The notes: generated by a model not told the origin, from the letters alone. A stretch of DNA of 64,000 bases from an uncultured bacterium (GCA_949035555.1 CAROLD010000002.1:182978-246977); one strand, 5' to 3'; shown: positions 32,784-41,732, counted from the first letter of the stretch. Numbers and translations are program-made.

Positions 32784-33206
32784 ATGAAAAAATTAATTTT
32801 ACCTTTGGTTTTGGTTATGAGTTTTATGAGTGCATCGGTGAATGCAGATATGTTTGTACCGGATTTTGCGACAATGCCCGCCCTTCAATGCGAAATCTCC
32901 GAAACTATTTATAATCAAGATAATTCTGTTGTTACGCACAATAAATATCACAGGATTTTCAGAATTGACGACCCTGCAAAAAAAGTTTATCTTAACAAAG
33001 CTCCTGTCGATAAATTAATAACTATCGACAACGAAAAAATTGAAATGCAGCTTCAAACCCTGACTGACGATACAATTATTCTGGAAAAAGCAGCCCTTGA
33101 CAGGGTTAATAATACATACTCTTCAACTTCTCAAATATCATATGACAGTGCATTTTTTGCACCGCGTTATGCTAAAGCTCAAGGCATTTGTAAACCTGTT
33201 AATTAA
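32784..33206 (+). CDS. exported protein of unknown function
   Basis: A 140-residue protein with a clear signal peptide (MKKLILPLVLVMSFMSASVN, cleavage after VNA near residue 21) and a mature beta-rich domain of about 118 residues (DMFVPDFATMPALQCEISE, KYHRIFRIDDPAKKVYLNK). Two Cys (about residues 35 and 136) could form one disulfide. No family recognised. Single gene with a leaderless-type start; the next gene has a good Shine-Dalgarno site. Confidence 0.7.
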   Translation: MKKLILPLVLVMSFMSASVNADMFVPDFATMPALQCEISETIYNQDNSVVTHNKYHRIFRIDDPAKKVYLNKAPVDKLITIDNEKIEMQLQTLTDDTIILEKAALDRVNNTYSSTSQISYDSAFFAPRYAKAQGICKPVN

Positions 33207-33281
33207 ATTCTCTTTACAAATCCCGTAATTTGGTCAATTTTCCGTCAAAACTTTTCTTTATTAATATACAGGGGAAATTTT

Positions 33282-34031
33282 ATGGAAAAAGTATTAGCAG
33301 ATAAAGACTGTAATATTTTTAATGAAATATTTTCGAATGAAGAAAATATGACAAATACTTTTGTCAAAAATACAAATAACTGTGCATCACTTGCTTCAAG
33401 CGTAAGTTCATTCAGGACAAATCCTTTCGGAGCATTGATTTTTGACTGCGATTTACCGGACAGAAAAGCCATGGATATTGCCGTCAAATTAGCTGTGGCA
33501 ATTGATAAAGATTCGGTAAATGATGTTAAATATTTAAAAAATAAGTATGGAGCAGAAAAAGAATTCTCTTCAGCTAAAGAATATTTAAACAGAAAAGCAA
33601 AAGAAGTCTGGGATGTTTTTGAGAACCGCGATAAATGTATCTCTGTTCCGCGAAATTCTATGAAAGCGCTCGGAATTACAAATCTTCCGAGTTTAGAGTT
33701 TATGCTTGGCGACAGCGTAAAATATTTTGAAAGCGACGGAGGTACTACAACAGTTGATATTATACGCTCGATTTTAACAAATAAAAATTTATATTATACA
33801 ATCGATGATATTTATGATTATTTGCTGTCTGCGCACAAAAAATACTGCTGTGATTATAATCTAAAAACAGTGACATATTTAATAACAATTCTCGATTGCG
33901 ACGTTAAAAAATTGTCTGCACTCGGAATTGAAGAAAAAACAATAATGACATCTCTTCAATCATTCTCACTCAAAGCTAAACTGAAATATTTGTTCAAAAG
34001 CGGTTTAAAATTAACCATGTTTCCGCTTTAA
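33282..34031 (+). CDS. unknown soluble protein, precedes the aminotransferase
   Basis: A 249-residue protein, no signal peptide or membrane helix. It contains a long conserved-looking core (FGALIFDCDLPDRKAMDIAV, KYGAEKEFSSAKEYLNRKAK) and a helical C-terminal half. AGGGGA lies 8 nt before the ATG. Its stop codon lies inside the putative -10 box of the aminotransferase gene that starts 8 nt later, so the two may be coupled. I do not recognise the family. Confidence 0.65.
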   Translation: MEKVLADKDCNIFNEIFSNEENMTNTFVKNTNNCASLASSVSSFRTNPFGALIFDCDLPDRKAMDIAVKLAVAIDKDSVNDVKYLKNKYGAEKEFSSAKEYLNRKAKEVWDVFENRDKCISVPRNSMKALGITNLPSLEFMLGDSVKYFESDGGTTTVDIIRSILTNKNLYYTIDDIYDYLLSAHKKYCCDYNLKTVTYLITILDCDVKKLSALGIEEKTIMTSLQSFSLKAKLKYLFKSGLKLTMFPL

Positions 34032-34032
34032 T
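34027..34032 (+). promoter_or_regulatory. possible -10 box of the aminotransferase gene, leaderless geometry
   Basis: TTTAAT, 6 nt, ATG. It overlaps the stop codon of the previous gene, and no Shine-Dalgarno site is present; weaker than the TATAAT cases. Confidence 0.35.
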
Positions 34033-34038
34033 TAGTTT

Positions 34039-35151
34039 ATGAAAATAGATAAATTTAAAGTTGAAGAGTGGTTTAATTTATATGAAAAAGATGCAGTCTA
34101 TGACCTTGCAGACACTTGTGTAGACTCGCTTTCAATAAACGAACTGCTGGAAATAACAGGTGAAAATCCTGATAAAATATTTAATCGCAAAATGAATTAC
34201 GGTGACATTCACGGAAGTGAAAGGCTTAAAAACACGATTTGTACAATGTATAAAAAACAATGCGGTGAAAATATTACAATAACTCACGGTACAATAGGTG
34301 CAAACCATCTTGTTATGCTAAGTTTAGTCGAAGCAGGTGACAAAGTTGTTTCAATAATTCCAACTTACCAGCAGCATTATTCTATTCCAAAATCTTTTGG
34401 CGGCAAAGTTTCAACTTTATTTTTAAAAGAAGAAAACAACTGGCTTCCTGACTTATCTGAACTTGAAAAACTTGTTTCAACAGACACAAAACTTATTTGT
34501 ATGAACAACCCAAATAATCCGACAGGTGCGGTTATTCCTGATGAAATGCTGGAACAAATCGTTAAAATTGCAAAAAAATCAAATGCGTACATTCTATGTG
34601 ACGAGGTTTATCGCGGCTTGAACCACGAAGGCAATCCTTTTTCCGCATCAATTGCCGATATTTATGAAAAAGGCATATCAACAGGCAGTGTATCAAAAGT
34701 ATTCTCTCTTGCAGGATTGCGATTAGGGTGGATTGCGGCACGTGTTGATGTAATCGCGGAAATCAATCACCAGCGTGAATACAACACTATAAGTGTTGGC
34801 ATTCTGGACGATTATTTTGCATCAATTGCTATTGAAAATAAAGACAAAATAATAAAACGAAACATTGAAAAAATCGCCGTCGGTAAAAAGATTTTAACCG
34901 ACTGGGCAAACACCGAACCCCTTGTTGATCTGGTTGAACCTAAAGGCGGAACAACAGCTTTTGTCAAATACCAAGCACCGCTGTCATCTGTTGAGCTTTG
35001 TAAAAAACTTCAAGATGCAACAGGAGTAATGATTTTACCGGGCGAAACATTGGAGGTTGACGGATACCTGCGTATCGGCTACGGAAATAACTTTGAACAG
35101 CTTAAAAAAGCACTTAACATTTTTTCAGAATTTTTACATAACATATCTTAG
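34039..35151 (+). CDS. PLP-dependent aminotransferase, class I/II
   Basis: A 370-residue fold-type I aminotransferase. Landmarks: THGTIGANHLVML (phosphate-binding loop region), NNPNNPTGAVIP near residue 155, CDEVYRGLNHEG near residue 190, and the internal aldimine Lys in SVSKVFSLAGLRLGW with the following Arg. This subgroup includes alanine, aspartate and histidinol-phosphate-type enzymes; the substrate is not clear. The 3' end is followed after 16 nt by a GNAT gene, so a joint amine/amino acid modification role is possible. Confidence 0.9.
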   Translation: MKIDKFKVEEWFNLYEKDAVYDLADTCVDSLSINELLEITGENPDKIFNRKMNYGDIHGSERLKNTICTMYKKQCGENITITHGTIGANHLVMLSLVEAGDKVVSIIPTYQQHYSIPKSFGGKVSTLFLKEENNWLPDLSELEKLVSTDTKLICMNNPNNPTGAVIPDEMLEQIVKIAKKSNAYILCDEVYRGLNHEGNPFSASIADIYEKGISTGSVSKVFSLAGLRLGWIAARVDVIAEINHQREYNTISVGILDDYFASIAIENKDKIIKRNIEKIAVGKKILTDWANTEPLVDLVEPKGGTTAFVKYQAPLSSVELCKKLQDATGVMILPGETLEVDGYLRIGYGNNFEQLKKALNIFSEFLHNIS

Positions 35152-35155
35152 GGTG

Positions 35156-35161
35156 TATAAT
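35156..35161 (+). promoter_or_regulatory. -10 box of the GNAT gene, leaderless geometry
   Basis: TATAAT preceded by TG, exactly 6 nt to the ATG at 35168. Confidence 0.5.
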
Positions 35162-35167
35162 TATTCT

Positions 35168-35653
35168 ATGATTGAAATTACTGAAGTAAAAGATATAAAA
35201 GAACTTGCAAATCTTGCCTCTGATATCTGGCATGAATACTGGGTTGATATCCTTTCACCCGAACAAATTGACTATATGGTCGAAAAATTTCAATCAGAAA
35301 ACGCCATCCTTAACCAGATAAAATCAGAAAATTATACTTATTTCTTCATTAAATCAGAAGGGCAAAATGCAGGCTACATCGGCTTAAGCAAAAAAGATGA
35401 TTATTTATTTTTGTCAAAATTATACATAAAAAAAGAGTTCCGACGCAGAGGTTTTGGTACTCAGGCTTTTGAATTTATTAGAAAATTTGCTTCAGAAAAC
35501 GGCTTCGACAGAATTGTATTAACTGTTAATAAATATAATGAAAATACTATCAAAGCCTACTACAAATGGCATTTTAAACAAATCAATTCCGTTGTAACAG
35601 ATATAGGCAACGGATATGTTATGGACGATTACATTTTTGAATACACCCTGTAA
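35168..35653 (+). CDS. GNAT-family N-acetyltransferase
   Basis: A 161-residue acetyltransferase with motif A KKEFRRRGFGTQAFEF (the R-x-x-G-x-G/A acetyl-CoA loop) near residues 90-105 and motif B VNKYNENTIKAYYKWHF near residue 122. The acceptor is unknown. A start at 35057 inside the aminotransferase gene is rejected because the N-terminus would be a shadow of that gene; the ATG at 35168 begins with the strand IEITEVKD and has a TATAAT 6 nt upstream. Confidence 0.9.
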   Translation: MIEITEVKDIKELANLASDIWHEYWVDILSPEQIDYMVEKFQSENAILNQIKSENYTYFFIKSEGQNAGYIGLSKKDDYLFLSKLYIKKEFRRRGFGTQAFEFIRKFASENGFDRIVLTVNKYNENTIKAYYKWHFKQINSVVTDIGNGYVMDDYIFEYTL

Positions 35654-35740
35654 AAATATCCTTTAAACAGAGGATTAAAAACAAACCTTGAACGTTTAAA
35701 ATAATAACGGGTAGGTTTTAACGAAAACTTGGGGGCTTAT

Positions 35741-35974
35741 ATGGACAGAATTATTTCAGAAAACGTGGATTTGTATTCACCGGGCAATGAAGAAATGTCT
35801 GATTCCATAACCCAAAATTGGACAGAGCAGGCGCTTGAATGCTATTACCTTAACTGCGACTGCAAAAAATGTTCAATATCAAAAGGCAATTACTCTTTTA
35901 TCTGCCAGATGCCAAAAGTTATTGACGCACTAATACAAACAGTAGGTGAACCACAAGAAGAAAAAACCGCATAA
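35741..35974 (+). CDS. small Cys-rich protein
   Basis: A 77-residue protein with Cys residues in the order C-x5-C-x-C-x2-C (ALECYYLNCDCKKCSI) and a further Cys in YSFICQMPKV, a possible metal-binding knot, followed by the helix VIDALIQTVGEP. The ATG at 35741 follows GGGGG at 5-nt spacing; the alternative start 12 nt earlier is a TTG. No family known to me. It is convergent with the small gene at 35980. Confidence 0.6.
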   Translation: MDRIISENVDLYSPGNEEMSDSITQNWTEQALECYYLNCDCKKCSISKGNYSFICQMPKVIDALIQTVGEPQEEKTA

Positions 35975-35979
35975 CGAAA

Positions 35980-36204
35980 CTATTTTAGCAAAATTTGTTT
36001 ATAAATTTTTTCCTCTAAAATAGAGAATTTTTCTTGCAATATATTCAACCTCTGTAGAGACATTTTTGACAATACCAAAAGATTAGTACAATCATCATTT
36101 GTTGAAATATTACATTCTATTGTATTGTGAATACATTGTGCAATACTCTCTGCCTCAGATAAATATAAGTTGGTTGTATCCATTATTTCACCAAGTGTTT
36201 CCAT
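35980..36204 (-). CDS. small helical protein, unknown function
   Basis: A 74-residue protein of two or three helices (LYLSEAESIAQCIHNTI, NLLVLSKMSLQRLNILQEKF) joined by an Asp/Thr loop with Cys. AAAGGAG precedes the ATG. Its size and helix-loop-helix order are like the products of 8421-8633 and 54900-55133. The promoter region carries a 13-bp inverted repeat around a -10 box (36261-36298). Confidence 0.65.
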   Translation of the reverse strand: METLGEIMDTTNLYLSEAESIAQCIHNTIECNISTNDDCTNLLVLSKMSLQRLNILQEKFSILEEKIYKQILLK

Positions 36205-36260
36205 TGTATCTCCTTTATACTTACTACTTTTATATTTTATATAAAGAAAACCTGTTTGTC

Positions 36261-36298
36261 GTTAGTCTATAGTGCATTTTATTATACTATAGACTAAC
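36261..36298 (-). promoter_or_regulatory. inverted repeat flanking the -10 box of the 36204 gene
   Basis: GTTAGTCTATAGT (36261-36273) and its exact complement at 36286-36298. The minus-strand loop holds TATAAT (36281-36286). A protein bound to the arms would cover the promoter, so this is a likely operator. Confidence 0.55.
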
Positions 36299-36352
36299 AA
36301 AACCATTGAAGAATTAGTTTCCGATTAATAAAGTATTAAAATAAAACGAAAA

Positions 36353-36374
36353 GCCATAAACATATGTTTATGGC
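36353..36374 (-). terminator. terminator of the small two-gene operon 36421-36882
   Basis: A 22-bp perfect palindrome GCCATAAACAT/ATGTTTATGGC; on the minus strand it is followed by TTTTCGTTTTATTTT. Confidence 0.7.
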
Positions 36375-36420
36375 AAAATTTGTGAATTGTAGTGTGTCTG
36401 GTAGTTCGTTCTTAAGTTAA

Positions 36421-36651
36421 TTACTCTTTTGCAAAATTGTTTTCGTGGAAGTGAAGCATTCTTGCTAAATTCCATTGTCTGTCCTGAACATCTTGAATAT
36501 GTTCTTTTATTTCTTCCAGTTCAGCCATTAGTGTTTGCAAGTCTTTATTTCGCCTCGTATAAGCTTGTGATATCGGCATTTCTACTTGCTCAACATCTTC
36601 TGCCCACGAAGGTAAAAAACATCCTGCTTCAAACAATTGCTTCTCGTTCAT
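36421..36651 (-). CDS. small protein with coiled-coil C-terminus
   Basis: A 76-residue protein. The head has a hydrophobic/aromatic part (LFEAGCFLPSWAEDVEQVEM), and the second half is a coiled coil (LQTLMAELEEIKEHIQDVQD, then RQWNLARMLHF). The ATG at 36651 has GGAGA 8 nt upstream. The gene is 24 nt behind the 36676-36882 gene and shares its promoter and a downstream palindromic terminator. Family unknown. Confidence 0.6.
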   Translation of the reverse strand: MNEKQLFEAGCFLPSWAEDVEQVEMPISQAYTRRNKDLQTLMAELEEIKEHIQDVQDRQWNLARMLHFHENNFAKE

Positions 36652-36675
36652 TACACATATCTCCAAAATCTACAG

Positions 36676-36882
36676 CTATCTGTCAGTTAACATTGCATGG
36701 AACAAATCAGTAAGTTTGAAGTTTCCATATTTAAACGCATATGGTTTTCTTGCATATTCACTGTTTGTAATTTTATTCAACGTGTCCATTTCTTCTTTTG
36801 ACAATGAGCCAAAATCAAAGCTGGTCATCTCTGCATAATCAAGCATTAAATCTTCTACATCCATAATCTTTTTGTCAGACAT
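36676..36882 (-). CDS. small acidic protein, unknown function
   Basis: A 68-residue protein with no recognised motif: helices VEDLMLDYAEM and KEEMDTLNKITNSEYARK, and a C-terminal FKYGNFKLTDLFHAML. AAGGAG is 11 nt before the ATG. It is the first gene of the two-gene minus-strand operon. Confidence 0.55.
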   Translation of the reverse strand: MSDKKIMDVEDLMLDYAEMTSFDFGSLSKEEMDTLNKITNSEYARKPYAFKYGNFKLTDLFHAMLTDR

Positions 36883-36984
36883 TTTGTTCTACACTCCTTA
36901 AAGTTTTCTAATCACATTTTACTTATCGGAATGTTATTGTATAAACTTTAGACTTTTGATTATTTTTGTAACAAATTTTAATAA

Positions 36985-37017
36985 TATAGGGCGGTGCAAA
37001 ATTTGCACCGCCCTATA
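36985..37017. terminator. terminator of the ilvE gene
   Basis: TAGGGCGGTGCAAA and its complement, a perfect palindrome of about 28 bp, 30 nt after the ilvE stop on the minus strand. Confidence 0.75.
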
Positions 37018-37047
37018 AAAAGCTATATATTATTTATCTTTAACAAC

Positions 37048-38082
37048 TTATTCGATAACTTTTATCCAGCCTTCAGGAGCTTCTATTCTGCCTGATTGAA
37101 TACCGGTTAAGGTATCGTATAACTTTTTGGAAACAGGTCCCATTTCTTCCATTCCTGAAGGGAAACAGATTTCTTTTCCATGGTCAACAATCTTGCCGAC
37201 AGGAGAAATTACTGCCGCAGTTCCGCAAAGTCCGCATTCTGCAAAGTCTGAAAGCTCTGTTAAATAAACATCTCTTTCTTCTGTTTCAAGTCCTAAGTAT
37301 TCTTTTGCAACATACATCAAAGAACGTCTTGTTATAGACGGCAGAATTGTGCTTGATTTTGGTGTTACAACTTTATTATCTTTAGTTACGAAGAAGAAGT
37401 TTGCACCGCCGGTTTCTTCAACTTTTGTACGGGTTAAAGCATCAGGGTAAAGGTTTTCGTCATAACCTTCTTTGTGAGCAGTTACAATTGCGTGCAGGCT
37501 CATTGCGTAATTCAAACCGGCTTTAACATGTCCTGTACCGTTTGGTGCCGCACGGTCAAAATCACTTACTTTTAATGTAATTGGTTTTGCTCCGCCTTTA
37601 AAATATGGTCCGACAGGAGATGCAAAAATTCTGAACTGATATTCAGCAGAAGGTTTTACACCCATAACAGGAGCAGAACCAAACATAAACGGTCTTAAAT
37701 AAAGAGATGCGCCTGTACCATACGGAGGAACAAATTTCAAATTAGCTTTTACAACTTCTGCAACTGCTTCTACAAATTTATCCTGAGGGAACGGAGGCAT
37801 TTCTAAACGCTGTGCTGTTTCATACATTCTTTGAGCGTTCATATCAGGTCGAAAAACAACAACTTTACCGTCTTGTGTTGTATAAGCTTTCATACCTTCA
37901 AAACATGTTTGTGCGTATTGTAAAACACCAGCACTTTCATTTAGGACAATGTTTTCGTCAGAAGTCAGAGAACCTTCATCCCATTTTCCGTCCTTGTAAT
38001 TTGATACAAATCTTTTGTCGGTCTTAAAATAACCGAAACCTAAATTTGACCAATCTATATTTGCTTTTTCCATAGTTGTCAT
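37048..38082 (-). CDS. ilvE: branched-chain amino acid aminotransferase
   Basis: A 344-residue fold-type IV aminotransferase of the eukaryote-like BCAT group (length 340-360). Features: LQYAQTCFEGMKAY near residue 50, YLRPFMFGS, the PLP Lys in GTGHVKAGLNYAMS, VEETGGANFFFV and the C-terminal CGTAAVISPVG. It performs the last step of Leu, Ile and Val synthesis or their first degradation step. AAGGAG precedes the ATG. It lies 19 nt after dnaN in the same direction, so the two may be one transcript. Confidence 0.95.
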   Translation of the reverse strand: MTTMEKANIDWSNLGFGYFKTDKRFVSNYKDGKWDEGSLTSDENIVLNESAGVLQYAQTCFEGMKAYTTQDGKVVVFRPDMNAQRMYETAQRLEMPPFPQDKFVEAVAEVVKANLKFVPPYGTGASLYLRPFMFGSAPVMGVKPSAEYQFRIFASPVGPYFKGGAKPITLKVSDFDRAAPNGTGHVKAGLNYAMSLHAIVTAHKEGYDENLYPDALTRTKVEETGGANFFFVTKDNKVVTPKSSTILPSITRRSLMYVAKEYLGLETEERDVYLTELSDFAECGLCGTAAVISPVGKIVDHGKEICFPSGMEEMGPVSKKLYDTLTGIQSGRIEAPEGWIKVIE

Positions 38083-38101
38083 TTATTTATCTCCTTATTA
38101 A

Positions 38102-39223
38102 CTATCTGATTTGAACAGGCATAATCAAACAGATGAAATCATCTTCACTGTTTGGTTTCAATACCGTAGCTGACAAGCTTGCATTCAATCCGATAATTAC
38201 TTCTTCACTATCAATTATTCTCAATGCGTCAAGTACAAATCTGTAGTTGAACGCAATCAATAATTCTTCAGCGGTATATTGAATATCAATTTTATCTTCT
38301 GATTTACCTGCGTCAGGTGTATCAGCAGAAAGAGTTAATTCATTATCTGCAAAAAGCATTTTAACAATACTTGTTTTATCGTTTACCATTACAGAAACTC
38401 TTTCAAGTGCCGCAATCAATCTTGACACATTAACTATTGCCTGTTTCGGACTTTCTGACGGGATTAATTGGTTATATTTAGGGAATTGACCGTCCAAAAG
38501 TCTTGATATAGTTAATGTTTTTTCTGATTTGAAAATAATTGTAGATTTATCTTTGCAGATTTTAATACTTTCTTCTTCAATAAAAGAAGACATTTTCAAG
38601 AATTCATTCAGTGTTCTTGACGGAATAATAAGCTGAGTTTGTTCAGTAAAACCGCTTGTTAATTTTTCTCTAACACGAGCAAGTCTGTTACCATCTGTTG
38701 ATGCAATTTCAAGAACACCGTCAGAAAAGTCGCAGACAATACCTGATAAAAGATTACTTACTTCATATCCTGCTGCCGCAAAACCAGCTTGTCTGATACC
38801 TTTTAGGAAAGGTTTTAATTCAACATCAAAACATTTTGTATCATCTATTTCATAATTTGAAACTTCCGGCGGAAATTCTGATGCTGAAATACCGATAATA
38901 TCAAATTTTGATTTTTGACAAGAGATGTTTACATTTGTTCCGCCTTCTTCTGTTTCAAAAGTAACCAGATCATTACTTAATTTTGAAACAATTTCGTTTA
39001 ACTTTTTAGCAGGAAGAGTAATTTTTCCTTCTTCCTGAACCTGAGCGTCAACAGTTGTTATTACAGTCAGTACCAAGTCTGTAGCAGTTAAACGAAGTTT
39101 GTTATTATCTAAAGTTTCAATCAAAATATTGTATAAAACCGGTTGAACAGCTTTTTGTGAAGTTGCTCTTTCTACAATTTTGATACCATTAAGTAAATTA
39201 TCTTTTTCTATTATAAATTTCAT
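38102..39223 (-). CDS. dnaN: DNA polymerase III beta subunit (sliding clamp)
   Basis: A 373-residue clamp. The start FIIEKDNLLNGIKIVERATS and the end LIMPVQIR are typical, and three similar clamp domains fit the length. The ATG at 39223 gives the usual MKFIIEK start and has GAGGAG 7 nt upstream; the ATG two codons earlier is too close to it. The intergenic region upstream holds a cluster of five TTTTCTACA boxes and a very AT-rich tract, so this may be the origin-linked dnaN. Confidence 0.97.
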   Translation of the reverse strand: MKFIIEKDNLLNGIKIVERATSQKAVQPVLYNILIETLDNNKLRLTATDLVLTVITTVDAQVQEEGKITLPAKKLNEIVSKLSNDLVTFETEEGGTNVNISCQKSKFDIIGISASEFPPEVSNYEIDDTKCFDVELKPFLKGIRQAGFAAAGYEVSNLLSGIVCDFSDGVLEIASTDGNRLARVREKLTSGFTEQTQLIIPSRTLNEFLKMSSFIEEESIKICKDKSTIIFKSEKTLTISRLLDGQFPKYNQLIPSESPKQAIVNVSRLIAALERVSVMVNDKTSIVKMLFADNELTLSADTPDAGKSEDKIDIQYTAEELLIAFNYRFVLDALRIIDSEEVIIGLNASLSATVLKPNSEDDFICLIMPVQIR

Positions 39224-39299
39224 ACCCATACTCCTCAGTTGTTATATGTAAAATTATAGGATAAATACAAGTAAAAATAAATAAACAAGCAACAAAACT

Positions 39300-39600
39300 A
39301 CACAAAATAAGTTTTACTTATTTTGTTCAAAACTTTGTAGAAAATATGTAGAAAATTTTTAGTTTTCTACATTAATCTTTTATATTATTTTTTATAGAAA
39401 GTTTTAAACATTTTATCTAAAAACTTTCAAAAGTTTTCTACAAATTATGAACAGGATGTTTATTTCTCATAGTCAAGCTTTTAGGAGTTTTCTACAAATA
39501 TTTTACACTTACTATCATGAAGAATATTATATTAATATATTTATATATTAATTTGTTATATATTAATATAAAACTTTAATAGAAAATTTGTTTAAAATTA
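39300..39600. other. candidate replication origin next to dnaN
   Basis: Five exact copies of TTTTCTACA or its complement lie within 161 bp: 39336-39344 and 39347-39355 (minus), 39363-39371, 39434-39442 and 39488-39496 (plus). Next comes an almost pure A/T tract (about 39523-39585: ATTATATTAATATATTTATA and so on), a plausible unwinding element. TTTTCTACA differs by one base from TTTTCCACA, a DnaA-box form reported in cyanobacteria, where origins often lie beside dnaN. No dnaA gene is in the window. A weak point: the gene directions to the left (mostly plus) do not fit a leading-strand bias away from this site. Confidence 0.5.
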
Positions 39601-39606
39601 ATTTAA

Positions 39607-40111
39607 TTAACCGCCAAATGTTCCCCTTGATGCTTTTTTAAAAATATCAGATAAATATATATTTAAAATTTCATAGTTTTTATTACTTTCATTTCCAACT
39701 TTGAAAGCATCTGCTTCTATTGGCTGGGATGCATATTCTTCTTCCGTGAAAATATTTATCTGAGTTTATAATATCTTCAGCTTTTATGTTTTCTTCGGAA
39801 GTTAATCCTGTTTTTTCTACATTGTCTGATAAAATTGATGTTTCATCTTTTGCATATTCGGTTGTACGTTTTAGTTGTTTTTGGATTTTTCCGGAGCTTT
39901 TTTCTGTTATTTCAGATGTTATTTTTGAACCTTGTTCGCCTTGTGTAATCAAACTTTCAGCAATTGTCACATCTTTTGAGTTTTGAACAATATCTACTGT
40001 GCGTGTCGATATTTCTGGTTGATTATTTCCTGTATATTTATAAGTTGTTGTTCTTAAACCGAAGTTTCCGGTTTCTAAATCTTTTGTTTTTTTATAAATT
40101 TTTAGTTTTTA
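39607..40111 (-). pseudogene. decayed gene remnant, frameshifted and without a start
   Basis: Reading from 40111 downward, one frame encodes a stretch with the strand LRTTTYKYTGNNQPEISTRT followed by a helical, charged segment (SLITQGEQGSKITSEITEKS). It has no ATG and only a late GTG at 39970. Near 39757 the natural-looking chain continues in another frame (INIFTEEEYASQPIEADAF ... KKASRGTFGG, stop at 39607). A 1-nt insertion or 2-nt deletion and a lost 5' end explain both. The remnant lies between the putative origin and the efflux operon. The family is unknown. Confidence 0.6.
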
Positions 40112-41673
40112 CCTTTTTTAAACAAGAATAATAACGGAATAAGCAAGAAACATAACAGACCAAAAATTCTAAACGAGTCCATAAATGCCCAGAGATTTGC
40201 CTGTTTTAAAAGTGCGCCGTACTGGGAATATTCAGCCATATGTTTTGCAACTGAAACATGTGTGTATTGAGAAAGCGCCGCTGTTGTTGTTTGAACTCTT
40301 TCTACAAATGCAGGGTTAAGTTCGCTTAGCTTTCCAACCATCATGAACTGGTGCATCTGTCCAAATCTTGTAATCATTGTTGCAACTAAAGATGTTCCTA
40401 TCGCACTGCCGATGTTTTTCAGCAAGTTTTGAAGTCCTGTTGCGTTTGTCATTTGGACATTTGAAATAGTTTCCATTGACAGGTTTATAATTGGAACGAA
40501 CGACAGTCCCATACCAAGCCCCATAATGAAGTTAGGTATCATAATATTTATATTTGAAATTTGCAAGTTTAAAAATCCTAAGATAATACCCGCAACTCCG
40601 AGTAAAAATAATCCAATGCCTGTTAAAGCTCTTTTATCGACTTTATCTGCAATCATTGCACAAATTATAGTAGCTGTCATACATCCTACCCCGCGCGGCA
40701 TCATAGAAAATCCGCTTAAAAATGCTGTGTAACCCATCATACTTTGTAAAAATTGTGGCAGAATTGCAAGTGATGCGTATAAAACAGCCTGCATAACGAC
40801 TTGTATAATTGTACCAATGACAAAGTTTTTATCTTTGAAAACACTCAAATCTACAAGTGTATTTTTTCTAATAATTTGCGATACAAAAAAACAAATTCCT
40901 GAAACCATTGAAACTCCGAATAACCAGCAAATCCAGGTAGCATTAAACCAGTCGGCATTGTTACCTTTATCAAAGAATACCTGTAAGCATAATAGCCATA
41001 CAGTAAGGAAGAAAAATCCGAGTCCATCAATTTTCACATTTTTTTGACGATGAGAGTATGGTGGGTTAAACAGAAGTTTTTGGGATAAAACTGCCGCAAT
41101 ACATCCGAACGGAACATTTATGTAGAAAATCCACGGCCACGTCCAGTTATCTGTAATCCATCCTCCCAAAACAGGACCTACAATAGGCGCTACAATAATC
41201 CCCATTCCGAATATAGCCATTGCAGTTCCACGTTTTTCTTTCGGAAAACTTTCCATCATGATTGCTTGCGATATAGGAACAATACCGCCGCCGCCTGCGC
41301 CTTGCAACACCCTAAAAATAACCATTTCACCAAGGTTGCGTGCCATACCGCAAAGCATTGAAGCAACTGTAAATATTAAGATACTTAAAATAAAAAAGTT
41401 TTTTCTGCCCAGAAGTTTACTGAAAAAATCAACAGACGGAATGATTATACCGCTGGCAATCAGGTAGCTTGTCAAAATCCACATACTTTCATCACGTGTT
41501 GCCGAGAAGCTTCCTGCCATATGAGGCAAAGCTACGTTTGCAATTGTGCCGTCCAGTACGTAAATAAATACGGCAAGCATTGTTGGGATTGCTGAAATCC
41601 ACGGATTTTCGGGTAAATATTTATTGTCGTCGTCCATTTGTACGGCGTTTTCTTTAATTACTTCTTCTGACAT
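40102..41673 (-). CDS. emrB: multidrug efflux MFS permease, EmrB/QacA (DHA2) type
   Basis: A 523-residue membrane protein with about 14 hydrophobic segments, the number typical of the DHA2 drug:proton antiporters. Visible motifs are LDGTIANVALPHMAGSF in the first helix, GRKNFFI after helix 2 (motif A like) and LGPVLGGWITDNWTWPWIFY (motif C). It pumps drugs out with the EmrA adaptor and the TolC-type channel. An AGGTG site precedes the ATG. A half copy of the palindromic repeat lies in the 73-nt gap to emrA. Confidence 0.93.
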   Translation of the reverse strand: MSEEVIKENAVQMDDDNKYLPENPWISAIPTMLAVFIYVLDGTIANVALPHMAGSFSATRDESMWILTSYLIASGIIIPSVDFFSKLLGRKNFFILSILIFTVASMLCGMARNLGEMVIFRVLQGAGGGGIVPISQAIMMESFPKEKRGTAMAIFGMGIIVAPIVGPVLGGWITDNWTWPWIFYINVPFGCIAAVLSQKLLFNPPYSHRQKNVKIDGLGFFFLTVWLLCLQVFFDKGNNADWFNATWICWLFGVSMVSGICFFVSQIIRKNTLVDLSVFKDKNFVIGTIIQVVMQAVLYASLAILPQFLQSMMGYTAFLSGFSMMPRGVGCMTATIICAMIADKVDKRALTGIGLFLLGVAGIILGFLNLQISNINIMIPNFIMGLGMGLSFVPIINLSMETISNVQMTNATGLQNLLKNIGSAIGTSLVATMITRFGQMHQFMMVGKLSELNPAFVERVQTTTAALSQYTHVSVAKHMAEYSQYGALLKQANLWAFMDSFRIFGLLCFLLIPLLFLFKKGKN

Positions 41674-41694
41674 TTTTCACCTATTCTAAATTAT

Positions 41695-41732
41695 GTCACT
41701 CCGAGCCTTACACGGAGTCTATTCCTTTAACG
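41695..41732. repeat. half copy of the palindromic intergenic repeat
   Basis: GTCACTCCGAGCCTTACACG and the following GAGTCTATTCC match one end of the 80-bp element at 8742-8820, here between emrA and emrB. Confidence 0.6.

Noticed and set aside
35057..35167. Extended N-terminus of the GNAT protein inside the aminotransferase gene
   Set aside because: These codons are a shadow of the aminotransferase 3' end; the GNAT fold begins at 35168.
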